From the NCBI RefSeq assembly GCF_003712195.1, contig NZ_RDSD01000023.1, positions 1 through 62,105 of the forward strand: 62,105 bases of DNA. The letters run 5' to 3'. The notes below the pieces were generated by a model. The model had not been told where the DNA came from and ran no database searches. It was given only the letters and a program-made list of their open reading frames with translations. Source of the stretch: Proteiniphilum sp. X52 (lineage in GTDB: Bacteria; Bacteroidota; Bacteroidia; Bacteroidales; Dysgonomonadaceae). Position 1 is the stretch's first letter, and each line of letters starts with the position of its first letter. Made by a program: the position numbers and the translations under genes. Below are positions 18,864-29,530 of this stretch, in pieces.

Positions 18864-20246
18864 ATGAAGACTCTTTTTGATAAGATATGGGATGCGCATG
18901 TGGTGGCGACGGTAAAGGACGGTCCCACCCAGCTATACATCGACAGGCATTTGTGTCACGAAGTGACCAGTCCCCAGGCCTTTGCGGGCCTCCGGGCACG
19001 TGGGTTGACGGTGTTTCGCCCAAAGCAGACTACACTGACGGCCGACCATAACATTCCCACCATGGGGCAGAACAGGCCTATTCGCGACTCGGTCTCTCGT
19101 TTTCAGGTGGAAACGCTTGCCAGGAACGCGTCGGATTTCGGCCTGACCTATTACGGATTAAATAATCCCAAGAACGGGATCGTGCACGTGATCGGACCGG
19201 AGAACGGCTATACACAACCGGGAATGACTATTGTCTGCGGCGATAGCCATACTTCTACCCATGGCGCTTTCGGAGCTATCGCTTTCGGTATCGGTACCAG
19301 CGAAGTGGAGATGGTGCTGGCGTCGCAATGCATCCTGCAGACACGTCCCAAAACCATGCGGATCAATTTCGAAGGCAAACTCGGCGAAAAGGTAAGCGCT
19401 AAAGATATGGCGCTGTATATGATCTCACAGTTGACCACCGGGGGAGCTACCGGCTATTTCGTGGAGTATGCCGGCGAAGCGGTACGCAATCTCACCATGG
19501 AAGAGCGGATGACACTTTGCAACCTGAGTATCGAGATGGGGGCGCGCGGCGGGCTGGTCGCCCCGGATGAAACCACATTCAATTACATCAAAGGACGTGA
19601 GTTCGCACCTAAAGGAGAAAAATGGGAAAAAGCCCTGGCTTACTGGAAAACATTGAAGAGTGATGAGGGTGCCCTCTTCGATAAGGAGGTTACTTTCGAT
19701 GTGACGAAGATCCGTCCCATGATCACTTATGGAACCAACCCCGGGATGGGTATTCCTATCGATGGTACTATTCCACATCTGGATGAAATAGACGAAGCCG
19801 GAAAATTATCATTCCAGAAGTCATTGAATTATATGGGATTTGCTCCTGGTGAAAAGTTGGAAGGAAAACAGATCGATTATGTCTTCCTGGGAAGTTGCAC
19901 CAATGGCCGGATCGAGGATTTCAGGGTATTTACCCATTATGTGAAGGGTAAAAAGAAAGCCGGCAATGTGACAGCATGGTTGGTGCCCGGCAGTTGGCAG
20001 GTGCGCAAGCAGATTGAAGCGGAAGGACTCGACAAGATACTGGAAGAGGCCGGCTTCGAACTTCGCCAACCGGGTTGTTCTGCCTGTCTGGCAATGAATG
20101 ACGATAAGGTGCCGGCAGGTAAATATGCGGTCTCTACTTCCAACCGCAATTTCGAAGGACGACAGGGCCCGGGGGCAAGGACTATCCTGGCAGGTCCCCT
20201 GGTGGCTGCTGCCGCGGCGGTAAACGGAAAAATAACCGAACCGTGA
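18864..20246 (+). CDS. leuC: 3-isopropylmalate dehydratase large subunit
   Basis: 460 residues, aconitase fold. The [4Fe-4S] ligands are C345 (LGSCTNGRI), C405 and C408 (GCSACLAMN). Other family blocks present are [20 protein letters not shown] and [12 protein letters not shown]. With LeuD it isomerises 2-isopropylmalate to 3-isopropylmalate. It sits 66 bp after leuA and before leuD in one transcription unit. Confidence 0.96.
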   Translation: MKTLFDKIWDAHVVATVKDGPTQLYIDRHLCHEVTSPQAFAGLRARGLTVFRPKQTTLTADHNIPTMGQNRPIRDSVSRFQVETLARNASDFGLTYYGLNNPKNGIVHVIGPENGYTQPGMTIVCGDSHTSTHGAFGAIAFGIGTSEVEMVLASQCILQTRPKTMRINFEGKLGEKVSAKDMALYMISQLTTGGATGYFVEYAGEAVRNLTMEERMTLCNLSIEMGARGGLVAPDETTFNYIKGREFAPKGEKWEKALAYWKTLKSDEGALFDKEVTFDVTKIRPMITYGTNPGMGIPIDGTIPHLDEIDEAGKLSFQKSLNYMGFAPGEKLEGKQIDYVFLGSCTNGRIEDFRVFTHYVKGKKKAGNVTAWLVPGSWQVRKQIEAEGLDKILEEAGFELRQPGCSACLAMNDDKVPAGKYAVSTSNRNFEGRQGPGARTILAGPLVAAAAAVNGKITEP

Positions 20247-20309
20247 GTCAATGTGCCAATGTGCTAATGTGCCAATGAGATTAATAAGCTAATGGAAATC
20301 AGAATTCAA

Positions 20310-20365
20310 AATTTTGAATCTTGAATTTTGAATCTGAAATCTGAAATCTTGAATTTTGAAAAAAT
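20310..20365 (+). repeat. Heptad tandem repeat, AATYTKR class, between leuC and leuD
   Basis: Seven to eight 7-bp units (AATTTTG, AATCTTG, AATTTTG, AATCTGA, AATCTGA, AATCTTG, AATTTTG and a degenerate last unit) end one base before the leuD ATG. A separate 8-bp-period stretch (CAATGTGC type) lies just upstream, about 20254-20280. Confidence 0.85.
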
Positions 20366-20366
20366 A

Positions 20367-20966
20367 ATGGAAAAGTTTCAAACAATAACATCAACATACG
20401 TGCCGCTTCCCATAGAAAATGTGGATACCGACCAGATCATCCCTGCCCGCTTTCTAAAGGCGACTACACGGGATGGTTTTGGTGACAACCTGTTCGCCGA
20501 CTGGCGTTATGATAAAGAAGGAAATCCTAAATCCGATTTCGTGCTGAATAACCCTCTCTATTGGGGAGAAGTGTTGGTGGCAGGAAAGAATTTCGGGAGT
20601 GGAAGTAGCCGCGAACACGCCGCTTGGGCCATCGCAGGTTATGGCTTTAAAGTGGTGGTGTCGAGCTTCTTCGCCGATATCTTCAGTAACAACGCCCTCA
20701 ATAACGGTATCCTGCCCGTAGTAGTGAGTGAGAAATTCCTGAGCGAACTTTTTGCATCAGTGAATGGTAATCCGCGGGCTACAGTGACGGTCAACCTTGA
20801 GGAACAGACCATCTCGAATAACGAAACCGGTACGGTCGAGTCGTTCGAGATCAATCCCTACAAGAAAGAATGTCTGATGAAGGGGTTGGATGATATCGAT
20901 TTCCTTCTCTCCAACAGGAATAAAATCGAAGAATATGAGAAAAACCGTTTATTTGCGTACGAATAG
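20367..20966 (+). CDS. leuD: 3-isopropylmalate dehydratase small subunit
   Basis: 199 residues from the ATG at 20367 (MEKFQTITSTYVPLP). An in-frame upstream extension is translated repeat and is rejected. Family motifs are NVDTDQIIPARFL (about 17-29), the active-site loop KNFGSGSSREHA (about 73-84), and FFADIFSNNALNNGILPV. It forms the swivelling-domain subunit of isopropylmalate isomerase with LeuC. Confidence 0.96.
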   Translation: MEKFQTITSTYVPLPIENVDTDQIIPARFLKATTRDGFGDNLFADWRYDKEGNPKSDFVLNNPLYWGEVLVAGKNFGSGSSREHAAWAIAGYGFKVVVSSFFADIFSNNALNNGILPVVVSEKFLSELFASVNGNPRATVTVNLEEQTISNNETGTVESFEINPYKKECLMKGLDDIDFLLSNRNKIEEYEKNRLFAYE

Positions 20967-21044
20967 AGTCCGGATTTAGGATTCTGAGCCGGCAAATCAA
21001 CATATCAACAAATCATCGCATTAATATAGGTTGTTTTGGGAGGA

Positions 21045-22595
21045 GTGAAGAAAATAGAAATCATGGATACCACGCTTCGTGATGGTGAGCAGACCTCGGG
21101 CGTCTCTTTTGCCGCACAGGAGAAGGTGAGCGTGGTACGCCTTTTGCTCGAAGAGCTGAAGGTGGACCGTGTGGAAATTGCTTCCGCGCGGGTTTCCCAA
21201 GGAGAGTTCCAGTCCGTGAAGAAAATGGCGCAATGGGCGCGAACGCATGGCTATATCGACCAACTCGAGGTGCTCGGCTTCGTGGATGGCAATACTTCCT
21301 TGGAATGGATTGTCAATGCGGGATGTAAGGTGGTAAATCTGCTCTGCAAAGGTTCTTTGAAACATTGCACCTATCAGTTGTCTAAATCGCAGCAAGAACA
21401 CCTGACAGATGTGAAGGAGACTATTGCCCAGGCACAACGGATGGGATTGACGGTCAACCTTTACCTGGAGGATTGGTCCAACGGTATGCGCGACTCTAAA
21501 GAGTATGTATTCCAAATGATGGATGGGTTGAAAGATGAGGCGGTCACCCGTTTCATGCTGCCCGATACCTTGGGTGTGCTCAATCCCGATGAGACACACC
21601 GGTTCTGTTCGGAAATGATTACACGATATCCCGACCTTCATTTCGACTTCCATGCCCACAACGATTACGACCTGGCCGTGGCCAATGTATACGAAGCCAT
21701 CAAAGCGGGAGTCAAAGGCATCCATGTCACTGTGAACGGACTCGGCGAGCGTGCCGGCAATGCGCCCCTTACCAGCGTGGTGGCGCTTATCCATGACCAT
21801 ATGGGTTTGAGTACCGGCATCGATGAGTCGAAACTCTACAACGTGAGCAAGGTGGTGGAGAGCTACTCCGGTGTGCGTATCCCGAATAATAAGCCGGTGA
21901 TTGGTGACAATGTGTTCACTCAGGTGGCGGGTGTTCATGCCGACGGAGATAAAAAGAAAAACCTTTATTTCAATAACCTCATGCCCGAACGGTTCGGCCG
22001 TTTCCGCGAATATGCGCTGGGGAAAAATGCAGGACGTTCCAATATCATTAAAAATCTGGAAGCCCTGGGTATTGAACTCGACGATGAGGCGACACGCAAG
22101 GTGACGGCCCGAATTATCGAACTGGGTGACAGGAAAGAGATTGTCAACCTCGATGAACTCCCTTATATCGTTTCCGATGTGTTGAAGAACGGAATGGAAA
22201 ATCAGGATATTAAAATGCTTAACTATTCACTCACGCTGACGGATGGGCTCAGACCGACCGCTACGGTGAAAATATCGATAAAAGGAGAGATCTATCAGGA
22301 AACCGCAGCCGGAGAGGGACAATACCATGCTTTCTCGAAAGCGATGTACAAGATATACAGAAAGCTTGACAAGCCGGCACCGGAACTGATTGACTACGTT
22401 GTAGTAATCCCGCCCGGCGGGAAAACCAATGCTTATGTGCAGACAGTGATCACCTGGAAGTTCGAAGACAAGATATTCAAAACCCGCGCCCTCGATATCG
22501 ACCAGACGGTAGCAGCCATCAAGGCGACAGTGAAAATGTTGAATATGATAGAAAGCGGGAATATTCCCAATATGAATTATATGAGATTACCCTAG
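21045..22595 (+). CDS. Second 2-isopropylmalate synthase-family enzyme (LeuA/citramalate synthase-like)
   Basis: 516 residues from GTG at 21045. A TTG at 21036 is possible and would add three residues; the first ATG (21063) would remove the leading beta strand before [13 protein letters not shown]. It has a DRE-TIM domain with the HxH in DFHAHNDYDL, GERAGN, and a C-terminal regulatory domain (from about 385, LTLTDGLRPTATVKI). It is clearly divergent from the LeuA at 17310. Known roles of such paralogues include citramalate synthesis for isoleucine or a second isopropylmalate synthase. No ilvA is present here, so a citramalate role would make biosynthetic sense, but sequence alone does not decide. 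Confidence 0.85.
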   Translation: MKKIEIMDTTLRDGEQTSGVSFAAQEKVSVVRLLLEELKVDRVEIASARVSQGEFQSVKKMAQWARTHGYIDQLEVLGFVDGNTSLEWIVNAGCKVVNLLCKGSLKHCTYQLSKSQQEHLTDVKETIAQAQRMGLTVNLYLEDWSNGMRDSKEYVFQMMDGLKDEAVTRFMLPDTLGVLNPDETHRFCSEMITRYPDLHFDFHAHNDYDLAVANVYEAIKAGVKGIHVTVNGLGERAGNAPLTSVVALIHDHMGLSTGIDESKLYNVSKVVESYSGVRIPNNKPVIGDNVFTQVAGVHADGDKKKNLYFNNLMPERFGRFREYALGKNAGRSNIIKNLEALGIELDDEATRKVTARIIELGDRKEIVNLDELPYIVSDVLKNGMENQDIKMLNYSLTLTDGLRPTATVKISIKGEIYQETAAGEGQYHAFSKAMYKIYRKLDKPAPELIDYVVVIPPGGKTNAYVQTVITWKFEDKIFKTRALDIDQTVAAIKATVKMLNMIESGNIPNMNYMRLP

Positions 22596-22601
22596 GAAGG
22601 C

Positions 22602-22673
22602 GGAATAGTGGAATAGCGGAATAGTTGAAGAGTAGGAGAGTAGGAGAGTGGAGTAGTGGAATAGTGGAAAGGT
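22602..22673 (+). repeat. Octad tandem repeat, GGAATAGT class (9 units)
   Basis: Nine 8-bp units of the form GGAATAGT, TGAAGAGT, AGGAGAGT, GGAAAGGT start 6 bp after the leuA-like stop codon. Confidence 0.85.
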
Positions 22674-22713
22674 GATTAATCCCGGTAAATCGGGACAAGT
22701 GTTGGTAATCAAC

Positions 22714-22741
22714 AATTCGTAATTTGTAATTTGTAATTTGT
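22714..22741 (+). repeat. Heptad tandem repeat, AATTTGT class (4 units)
   Basis: AATTCGT followed by three AATTTGT units, 12 bp before leuB. It is the same class as the array at 8277. Confidence 0.9.
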
Positions 22742-22753
22742 AATTGAATTAAG

Positions 22754-23830
22754 ATGCGACTAAACATAGCTGTACTGCCGGGCGACGGAATAGGTCCGGA
22801 GATCATGAAACAGGCGTTGAATATAACTTCGGCCGTCTGTGAAAAATTCGGCCATACTTTGACCTACAAAGAGGCCATGGTGGGCGCCTGTGCCATTGAT
22901 GCGACCGGGGACCCTTATCCGGCCGAAACGCATGAACTCTGTATGCGGAGCGATGCGGTGCTGTTCGGTGCTATCGGTCATCCTAAATTCGATAACGATC
23001 CCAACGCAAAAGTGCGTCCCGAGCAGGGTTTGCTCCGCATGCGAAAGCAACTGGGACTCTATGGGAATATCCGGCCCGTAATGACCTTTCCCTCCCTTAT
23101 CCATAAATCACCCCTGCGGGCCGATCTGGTGGAGGGTGCCGATTTTGTCTGTATCCGCGAGCTTACGGGTGGCATGTATTTCGGACGGCCCCAGGGAAGG
23201 AGTGAAGATGGTGATACGGCTTATGACACCTGCGTCTATACGCGCGAAGAGATTGAACGTGTACTGCATCTGGCCTATAAGTTTGCCGCACAGCGACGTA
23301 AAAAAGTGACCGTGGTCGACAAGGCCAACGTCATCGCTACTTCCCGACTGTGGCGCCAGATTGCGCAGGAGATCGCACCCCAATATCCTGATATTGAAAC
23401 CGATTTCCTCTTTGTGGACAATGCCGCCATGCGTATCATACAATGGCCCAGGAGCTTCGATGTGATGGTGACCGAAAACCTGTTCGGAGATATCCTCACC
23501 GACGAAGCCTCCGTGATCACCGGCTCACTGGGATTACTCCCTTCGGCATCCGTGGGCTTGCATACATCGCTGTTCGAGCCCATCCACGGATCCTATCCGC
23601 AGGCGACCGGCAAAAACATCGCTAACCCGCTGGCTATGATCCTGTCTGCCGCCCTGATGTTTGAATATGGTTTCAACCTGATGGAAGAAGGAGCGCTTAT
23701 CCGCGAAGCGGTCAATGCGAGCCTCCAAGCAGGAGTGGTCACCGAAGATATCGCCGACGGCGGAAAGGCATATAAAACCTATGAAGTGGGAGAGTGGATT
23801 GAACAATTTGTGAAAAGGTGGATTGGATGA
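22754..23830 (+). CDS. leuB: 3-isopropylmalate dehydrogenase
   Basis: 358 residues. It starts [16 protein letters not shown]. It carries the substrate arginines in the region [10 protein letters not shown] and [10 protein letters not shown], the divalent-metal Asp residues in [15 protein letters not shown], and the NAD site [25 protein letters not shown]. It oxidises and decarboxylates 3-isopropylmalate to 2-oxoisocaproate. A 158-bp gap made of octad and heptad repeats precedes it. Confidence 0.96.
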   Translation: MRLNIAVLPGDGIGPEIMKQALNITSAVCEKFGHTLTYKEAMVGACAIDATGDPYPAETHELCMRSDAVLFGAIGHPKFDNDPNAKVRPEQGLLRMRKQLGLYGNIRPVMTFPSLIHKSPLRADLVEGADFVCIRELTGGMYFGRPQGRSEDGDTAYDTCVYTREEIERVLHLAYKFAAQRRKKVTVVDKANVIATSRLWRQIAQEIAPQYPDIETDFLFVDNAAMRIIQWPRSFDVMVTENLFGDILTDEASVITGSLGLLPSASVGLHTSLFEPIHGSYPQATGKNIANPLAMILSAALMFEYGFNLMEEGALIREAVNASLQAGVVTEDIADGGKAYKTYEVGEWIEQFVKRWIG

Positions 23831-23935
23831 TTTGCCGATGTGAAGATCTGATGATTAATGTGGAGAGTGGAAACGGGGAAGAAAGGAGGACTGTGAGTCC
23901 CACATCCCACATCCACATCCCAAATTTAAAGAGTG

Positions 23936-25780
23936 ATGAATAACAAAAATATAAATAAGGGCGATTTACGCAGTGCGACCAGTACGCAGGGACGCCGTAT
24001 GGCAGGCGCGCGCGCTCTCTGGCATGCCAACGGGATGACGCGTGAGCAGATGGGGAAACCGATCATCGCCATCGTAAACTCCTTCACCCAGTTCGTCCCC
24101 GGCCATACGCATCTGCATGGAATAGGGCAGATGGTAAAGGCCGAGATCGAGAAGCTGGGTTGTTTTGCCGCTGAGTTCAACACCATCGCCGTGGACGACG
24201 GCATTGCCATGGGGCATGACGGTATGCTGTATTCCCTCCCGTCGCGCGACCTGATCGCCGATTCGGTAGAGTATATGGTCAATGCCCACAAGGCCGACGC
24301 GATGATCTGTATCAGCAACTGCGACAAGATCACGCCCGGGATGCTGATCGCCGCTATGCGTTTGAATATCCCGGCTATCTTTGTCTCCGGAGGACCCATG
24401 GAGGCGGGTAAGATCGGCGAGGAGCAGGTCGACCTGATCGATGCCATGATCGAGTCGGCCGACGAGTCGGTTTCCGATGAACGGGTAGCCCAACTCGAAC
24501 AACTGGCTTGTCCCACCTGCGGATCCTGCTCGGGAATGTTCACTGCCAACTCCATGAACTGCCTCAATGAGGCGATCGGGCTGGCGCTTCCCGGTAACGG
24601 CACCATTTTGGCCACGCACGTCAACCGCAAACAGCTGTTCGTCGATGCTGCCCGACAGATCGTGGAAAATGCTTACAGCTATTACTTCGAAGGAGATGAT
24701 TCGGTATTGCCAAGGAATATCGCCACCCGCGACTCTTTTCTCAACGCCATGACGCTTGATATCGCCATGGGTGGCTCCACCAACACCATCCTCCACACAC
24801 TGGCCATTGCCCATGAAGGGGGAATCGACTTCACCCTCGATGATATCGATGCCCTTTCGCGTCGCGTGCCTTGTATATGCAAGGTGGCACCCAATTCGAA
24901 AAAATACCATATCCAAGATGTGAATCGCGCAGGTGGTATTATGGGTATAATGAACGAACTGGCGAAGGCCGGCCTGGTGAATACCTCAGTGCACCGCGCC
25001 GACGGGCGCACCTTGGAAGAGGCGTTAAAAGAATATGATATCACCAACGGAAATCCGGGTGACGAGGCATGCAGGATCTATTCTTCCGCTCCCGGTAACC
25101 GGTACAATATTGTGATGGCTTCACAGAATGCACAGTTCAAGGAGCTGGATACCGACAGGGAGAGGGGATGTATCCGCAGCGTGGAACATGCCTATACCAA
25201 AGATGGCGGGTTGGCTGTCCTGAAAGGGAATATCGCTCAAAAAGGCTGTGTGGTGAAAACTGCCGGCGTGGATGAGCGTATCTGGAAATTCAGCGGCAAA
25301 GCCAAAGTATTCCATTCTCAAGACGATGCCTGTACCGGTATCCTTAACGGCGACGTGCAGGCGGGCGATGTGGTGGTGATCGTGTACGAAGGGCCCAAGG
25401 GGGGGCCCGGTATGCAGGAGATGCTTTATCCCACGTCTTACATTAAAGCCAGACACCTTGGCACTAAGTGCGCCCTGATCACCGACGGCCGTTTTTCGGG
25501 CGGCACTTCGGGTCTCTCCATCGGACATATCTCTCCCGAAGCGGCTGCCGGCGGAAACATCGGGCTGGTATGCGAGGGGGACATCATCGAGATAGATATC
25601 CCTGCCCGTTCCATCCACTTGAAAATTAGCGATGAAGAACTTCAGGAAAGAAGAAGGGAAGAAGAGGAAAAAGGGGAAAACGCCTTCAAACCCCAACGCG
25701 ACAGAGTGATTTCGAAAGCATTAAAAGCATACGCCGCTTTTGTAAGCTCAGCCGATCTGGGAGCGGTAAGAATCATTTGA
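23936..25780 (+). CDS. ilvD: Dihydroxy-acid dehydratase
   Basis: 614 residues from the ATG at 23936; a GTG three bases earlier is an alternative. Iron-sulfur and metal motifs are C129 in [12 protein letters not shown] and the [18 protein letters not shown] block (about 192-210). It makes 2-oxoisovalerate and 2-oxo-3-methylvalerate in the valine and isoleucine pathways. The preceding 105 bp contain a short CCCACAT-type heptad repeat near 23898-23920. Confidence 0.96.
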   Translation: MNNKNINKGDLRSATSTQGRRMAGARALWHANGMTREQMGKPIIAIVNSFTQFVPGHTHLHGIGQMVKAEIEKLGCFAAEFNTIAVDDGIAMGHDGMLYSLPSRDLIADSVEYMVNAHKADAMICISNCDKITPGMLIAAMRLNIPAIFVSGGPMEAGKIGEEQVDLIDAMIESADESVSDERVAQLEQLACPTCGSCSGMFTANSMNCLNEAIGLALPGNGTILATHVNRKQLFVDAARQIVENAYSYYFEGDDSVLPRNIATRDSFLNAMTLDIAMGGSTNTILHTLAIAHEGGIDFTLDDIDALSRRVPCICKVAPNSKKYHIQDVNRAGGIMGIMNELAKAGLVNTSVHRADGRTLEEALKEYDITNGNPGDEACRIYSSAPGNRYNIVMASQNAQFKELDTDRERGCIRSVEHAYTKDGGLAVLKGNIAQKGCVVKTAGVDERIWKFSGKAKVFHSQDDACTGILNGDVQAGDVVVIVYEGPKGGPGMQEMLYPTSYIKARHLGTKCALITDGRFSGGTSGLSIGHISPEAAAGGNIGLVCEGDIIEIDIPARSIHLKISDEELQERRREEEEKGENAFKPQRDRVISKALKAYAAFVSSADLGAVRII

Positions 25781-25825
25781 GAAAAAGAGTTACAATTTTA
25801 GGTTCAAGTTTAAAGAGAAGAGTGT

Positions 25826-27580
25826 ATGAACAGAGATAATCAAACTCCATTAACTACATCCCTTTCCGTGGAGACGGAAACTATTCCGGGGAGTGAAGTG
25901 CTTATTCGCTCACTGATGGCCGAAGGAGTGGATACCATATTCGGCTATCCCGGTGGAGCGATCATGCCTGTATTCGATGCTTTGTACGATCATAAAGACA
26001 AGATCAGGCATATACTGGTGCGTCATGAACAGGGTGCGCTCCATGCGGCGCAGGGATATGCGAGGGTCTCGGAAAAGGTGGGGGTGGCCCTGGTAACATC
26101 CGGCCCGGGGGCAACCAACGCGATTACCGGCATCACCGATGCGATGATGGATAGTACGCCGTTAGTGGTGATCGCGGGACAGGTCAATTCCACTCTGCTC
26201 GGTTCTGACGCTTTTCAGGAGGCCGATGTGATTGGTGTTACGCAACCCATCACCAAATGGGCTTATCAGGTACGGCGTGCCGAGGATATTGCCTGGGCCG
26301 TATCGAGGGCGTTCTACATCGCTTCCAGTGGCCGACCCGGTCCGGTGGTGCTCGATATCGCAAAAGACGCACAGGTGCTGAAATGCGATTATGCCTACCA
26401 AAAAACCACTTTTTTGCGGAGTTATCATCCGCTGCCCGAAGTGGAGGAAGACAAAATAAAGATGGCGGCCGACCTTATTAACAGCGCTAAAAAGCCATTT
26501 GCCCTGATAGGGCAGGGGGTAATCCTCGGGAATGCCGAAGAAGAATTGCGCGCTTTCCTGGAGAAAGGCGGTATCCCCTTTGGATCTACCATCCTGGGAC
26601 TATCGGCGATACCCTCTGATCATCCTCTGAATCAAGGTATGCTGGGTATGCACGGGAATGTAGCTCCCAATATCAAGACAAATGAATGTGATGTGTTGAT
26701 CGCTATCGGCATGCGGTTTGACGATCGGGTGACGGGCGACCTGAAGACTTATGCCAAACAGGCGAAAGTGATCCATTTCGATATTGATCTGGCCGAAATG
26801 GACAAGAACGTGAAGACCACCGTGAAAGTACTGGGCGACGCTAAACAGACGTTACCGATGGTAACCAGGCTGATCGAAAATAAATCCTATCCTGAATGGC
26901 TCGAAGAATTCAAACCCTATGAGCAGAAGGAATACGATTGCATCATAAAAAATGAGCTCTATCCTGAAAATGGGGGAGAGATAAAGATGGGCGAAGTGGT
27001 GAATAAAGTCACCGAAGCCACTCAAAACAAGGCAATTTGCGTGACCGACGTGGGACAACACCAGATGATGGCCACCCGTTATTTCAAATACAATCAATCG
27101 CGCAGTATGGTTACATCGGGCGGATTGGGGACGATGGGATTCGGCCTGCCCGCCGGTATCGGTGCCAAATATGGCGCACCCGGCAGAACGGTTTGCATCT
27201 TCGTGGGTGACGGGGGACTGCAGATGACGATCCAGGAGTTTGGCACTATTATGGAATATGGTATAGATGTGAAGATCATCCTCCTGAACAATAATTATCT
27301 GGGGATGGTGCGCCAGTGGCAGGAACTCTTTTTTGACGAACGCTATTCGGAAACACACCTTAAAAATCCTGATTTTATCAAGATTGCCGACGCATACAAT
27401 ATCAGGGGACGGAAAGTGACACAGCGCGCCGAACTCGATGCCGCCATACAGGAGATGCTCCAACACAAAGGGGCATACCTGCTCGAAGTGGTGGTGGAAA
27501 CCAAAGGGATGGTTTATCCGATGGTGCCTGCCGGAGGCAATATTACCAATATTATCTTGGGTAACGGATACACGCTGTAG
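25826..27580 (+). CDS. ilvB: Acetolactate synthase large (catalytic) subunit
   Basis: 584 residues, thiamine diphosphate enzyme. The catalytic Glu68 is in RHEQGALHAAQGYAR. The central FAD/nucleotide domain spans about 205-345, and the ThDP motif runs from GDGGLQMT (about 461) to NNNYLGMVRQWQ. It condenses two pyruvates, or pyruvate and 2-oxobutyrate. It is followed by a heptad repeat and then its regulatory subunit ilvN. Confidence 0.96.
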   Translation: MNRDNQTPLTTSLSVETETIPGSEVLIRSLMAEGVDTIFGYPGGAIMPVFDALYDHKDKIRHILVRHEQGALHAAQGYARVSEKVGVALVTSGPGATNAITGITDAMMDSTPLVVIAGQVNSTLLGSDAFQEADVIGVTQPITKWAYQVRRAEDIAWAVSRAFYIASSGRPGPVVLDIAKDAQVLKCDYAYQKTTFLRSYHPLPEVEEDKIKMAADLINSAKKPFALIGQGVILGNAEEELRAFLEKGGIPFGSTILGLSAIPSDHPLNQGMLGMHGNVAPNIKTNECDVLIAIGMRFDDRVTGDLKTYAKQAKVIHFDIDLAEMDKNVKTTVKVLGDAKQTLPMVTRLIENKSYPEWLEEFKPYEQKEYDCIIKNELYPENGGEIKMGEVVNKVTEATQNKAICVTDVGQHQMMATRYFKYNQSRSMVTSGGLGTMGFGLPAGIGAKYGAPGRTVCIFVGDGGLQMTIQEFGTIMEYGIDVKIILLNNNYLGMVRQWQELFFDERYSETHLKNPDFIKIADAYNIRGRKVTQRAELDAAIQEMLQHKGAYLLEVVVETKGMVYPMVPAGGNITNIILGNGYTL

Positions 27581-27662
27581 AATTACGAATTACAAATTAC
27601 AAATTACGAATTACGAATTACAAATTACGGATTACGAATTACGAATTACCAATTACCAATTA
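27581..27662 (+). repeat. Heptad tandem repeat, AATTACN class (11-12 units), ilvB-ilvN gap
   Basis: Eleven full 7-bp units (AATTACG, AATTACA, AATTACC, one GATTACG) and a partial twelfth fill the entire space from the ilvB stop codon to 2 bp before the ilvN ATG. Confidence 0.97.
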
Positions 27663-27664
27663 AA

Positions 27665-28249
27665 ATGGACGGGAATAAAACATTATATACCATTACTATT
27701 TTCTCAGAGAATACGGTAGGTGTGCTCAACCAGATCGCGACCATCTTTACCCGCAGGCAGCTCAATATCGAGACATTGTCAGTCTCACCCTCGGCCATCC
27801 GCGGGATACATAAATTCACCATTACCACTTTTTCGGATGATGAGGAGGTGATGAAAAAGTTGGTGCGCCTGATCGATAAACGGGTGGATATCCTGAAAGC
27901 CTATTTCAACACCGATGAAGACCTTGTGCATCAGGAGTTGGCGCTCTACAAGTTGTCCACCGATAAGGTGATGGAACATGGCTCCATAGAGTATCTGGTG
28001 AGGAAATATAATATCCGCATACTGGAGGCCAACAAAGACTGTGTGGTCTTTTTGAAAGCAGGTCATTATGAGGAGACCCAGGGCCTCTTCGAAGAGCTGG
28101 CCGACACCATTGGTGTGTTGCAATTCGTCCGTTCGGGAAGGATTGCCATTACCAAATCGAAGGTGGAACGTCTGAGCGATATGCTGGCCAAATGGGAACA
28201 GCAACGAAACGGCATCGGGAAACCGGAAAACCTGGTGCAAAATCTATAA
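27665..28249 (+). CDS. ilvN: Acetolactate synthase regulatory subunit
   Basis: 194 residues. An N-terminal ACT domain (about 6-80; TITIFSENTVGVLNQIATIFTRRQLNIETLSV) binds valine for feedback inhibition, and a C-terminal ALS-ss domain follows (about 85-170, ending RSGRIAITK). It is at the upper end of the usual size. It partners IlvB; the ATG directly abuts the heptad array. Confidence 0.95.
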   Translation: MDGNKTLYTITIFSENTVGVLNQIATIFTRRQLNIETLSVSPSAIRGIHKFTITTFSDDEEVMKKLVRLIDKRVDILKAYFNTDEDLVHQELALYKLSTDKVMEHGSIEYLVRKYNIRILEANKDCVVFLKAGHYEETQGLFEELADTIGVLQFVRSGRIAITKSKVERLSDMLAKWEQQRNGIGKPENLVQNL

Positions 28250-28296
28250 AACAGAAAATAATTATAAATAAACAGTCAATGAGTTCAGCTGGTATT

Positions 28297-28380
28297 TCAG
28301 TTCTCAGTTCCAAGTTCTCAGTTCCAAGTTCTCAGTTCTCAGTTCTCAGTTCTCAGTTCTCAGTTCTCAGTTCCAAGTTC
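28297..28380 (+). repeat. Heptad tandem repeat, TCAGTTC class (12 units), ilvN-ilvC gap
   Basis: Twelve consecutive 7-bp units, nine TCAGTTC and three CAAGTTC, end 38 bp before ilvC. This class was not seen elsewhere in the window. Confidence 0.97.
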
Positions 28381-28418
28381 TAACAATACCCTACTCATGA
28401 CAATAAAAAATTGAACAA

Positions 28419-29465
28419 ATGGCAAAAATGAATTTTGGCGGGGTTGAGGAAAATGTAGTCACCCGCGAAGAATTTCCCCTTGAAAAAGCGCGGGAAGTAT
28501 TGAAAGATGAAACCATCGCGGTGATCGGTTACGGCGTGCAAGGCCCCGGACAATCTCTCAACCTGCGTGATAACGGTTTCAACGTGATCATAGGACAGCG
28601 GAAAGAGAGTAAGACTTGGGATAAGGCGGTGGCCGACGGCTGGGTGCCGGGTGAGACGCTCTTTGATATTGAAGAAGCCTGCCGGCGCGGAACTATTATT
28701 CAGTACCTGTTATCTGACGCGGCACAGATTGCCCTGTGGGACACCGTGAAGAAACATCTGACTCCCGGCAAGGCGCTCTATTTCTCACACGGCTTTGGCA
28801 TTACCTATAAAGATCGCACCGGTATTGTTCCGCCCGAAGATGTGGATGTGATCCTGGTAGCTCCCAAAGGATCGGGCACGAGCCTGCGTAAGATGTTCCT
28901 GGAGGGGCGGGGACTGAATTCCAGCTATGCTATCTATCAGGATGCCACGGGCAAGGCATACGATCGGGTGGTGGCTCTGGGTATAGGTGTGGGTTCAGGT
29001 TATCTGTTTGAAACCGATTTCAAACGTGAAGTATATTCCGATCTGACCGGCGAGCGCGGTACCCTTATGGGCGCTATTCAGGGCCTGTTGCTGGCACAGT
29101 ACGAGGTGTTGCGTGAGAACGGGCATACGCCTTCGGAAGCATTCAACGAGACGGTGGAAGAACTTACCCAATCGCTGATGCCTTTATTCGCCGAAAAAGG
29201 AATGGACTGGATGTACGCCAACTGTTCCACTACCGCACAGCGCGGCGCCCTTGACTGGATGGGGCCGTTCCATGATGCCACCAAGCCGGTATTTGAAAAA
29301 CTCTATAAAGAGGTGGCCAGTGGCAATGAGGCGCAACGTTCTATCGACAGCAATTCACAATCCGATTACAGGGAAAAGCTGGAAAAAGAACTGAAAGCCC
29401 TTCGTGAAAGCGAGATGTGGCAAACCGGAGCCGTCGTAAGGAAACTGCGTCCGGAGAATAATTGA
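28419..29465 (+). CDS. ilvC: Ketol-acid reductoisomerase (class I)
   Basis: 348 residues, short class I form. The nucleotide loop is AVIGYGVQGPGQSLNLRDNG (about 34-53), with Pro-Gly where many bacteria have His-Ala. SHGFGI supplies the active-site His. The C-terminal knotted domain carries the metal-binding residues in DLTGERGTLMGAIQG and NETVEELTQ. It isomerises and reduces acetolactate or acetohydroxybutyrate. It is the last gene of the operon, followed by a bidirectional terminator. Confidence 0.96.
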   Translation: MAKMNFGGVEENVVTREEFPLEKAREVLKDETIAVIGYGVQGPGQSLNLRDNGFNVIIGQRKESKTWDKAVADGWVPGETLFDIEEACRRGTIIQYLLSDAAQIALWDTVKKHLTPGKALYFSHGFGITYKDRTGIVPPEDVDVILVAPKGSGTSLRKMFLEGRGLNSSYAIYQDATGKAYDRVVALGIGVGSGYLFETDFKREVYSDLTGERGTLMGAIQGLLLAQYEVLRENGHTPSEAFNETVEELTQSLMPLFAEKGMDWMYANCSTTAQRGALDWMGPFHDATKPVFEKLYKEVASGNEAQRSIDSNSQSDYREKLEKELKALRESEMWQTGAVVRKLRPENN

Positions 29466-29494
29466 GATAGAGGGTAAATATTGAACCCCTTGAT

Positions 29495-29528
29495 ACGAAA
29501 AACGCGGTTTTAAAACCGCGTTTTTCGT
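29495..29528. terminator. Bidirectional terminator between ilvC and pdxA
   Basis: A perfect 34-bp palindrome (two 17-bp arms, ACGAAAAACGCGGTTTT and its complement) lies between convergent genes. It has A-rich and T-rich outer arms, so it can terminate both strands. Confidence 0.9.
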
Positions 29529-29530
29529 GT

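Noticed and set aside
21021-21938. 305-codon minus-strand frame across the leuA-like gene
   Set aside because: Shadow of a clear DRE-TIM enzyme; His-rich composition typical of antisense translation.
27581-28380. Regarding the intergenic arrays as CRISPR
   Set aside because: Units are 7 bp without spacers and no cas genes are present.
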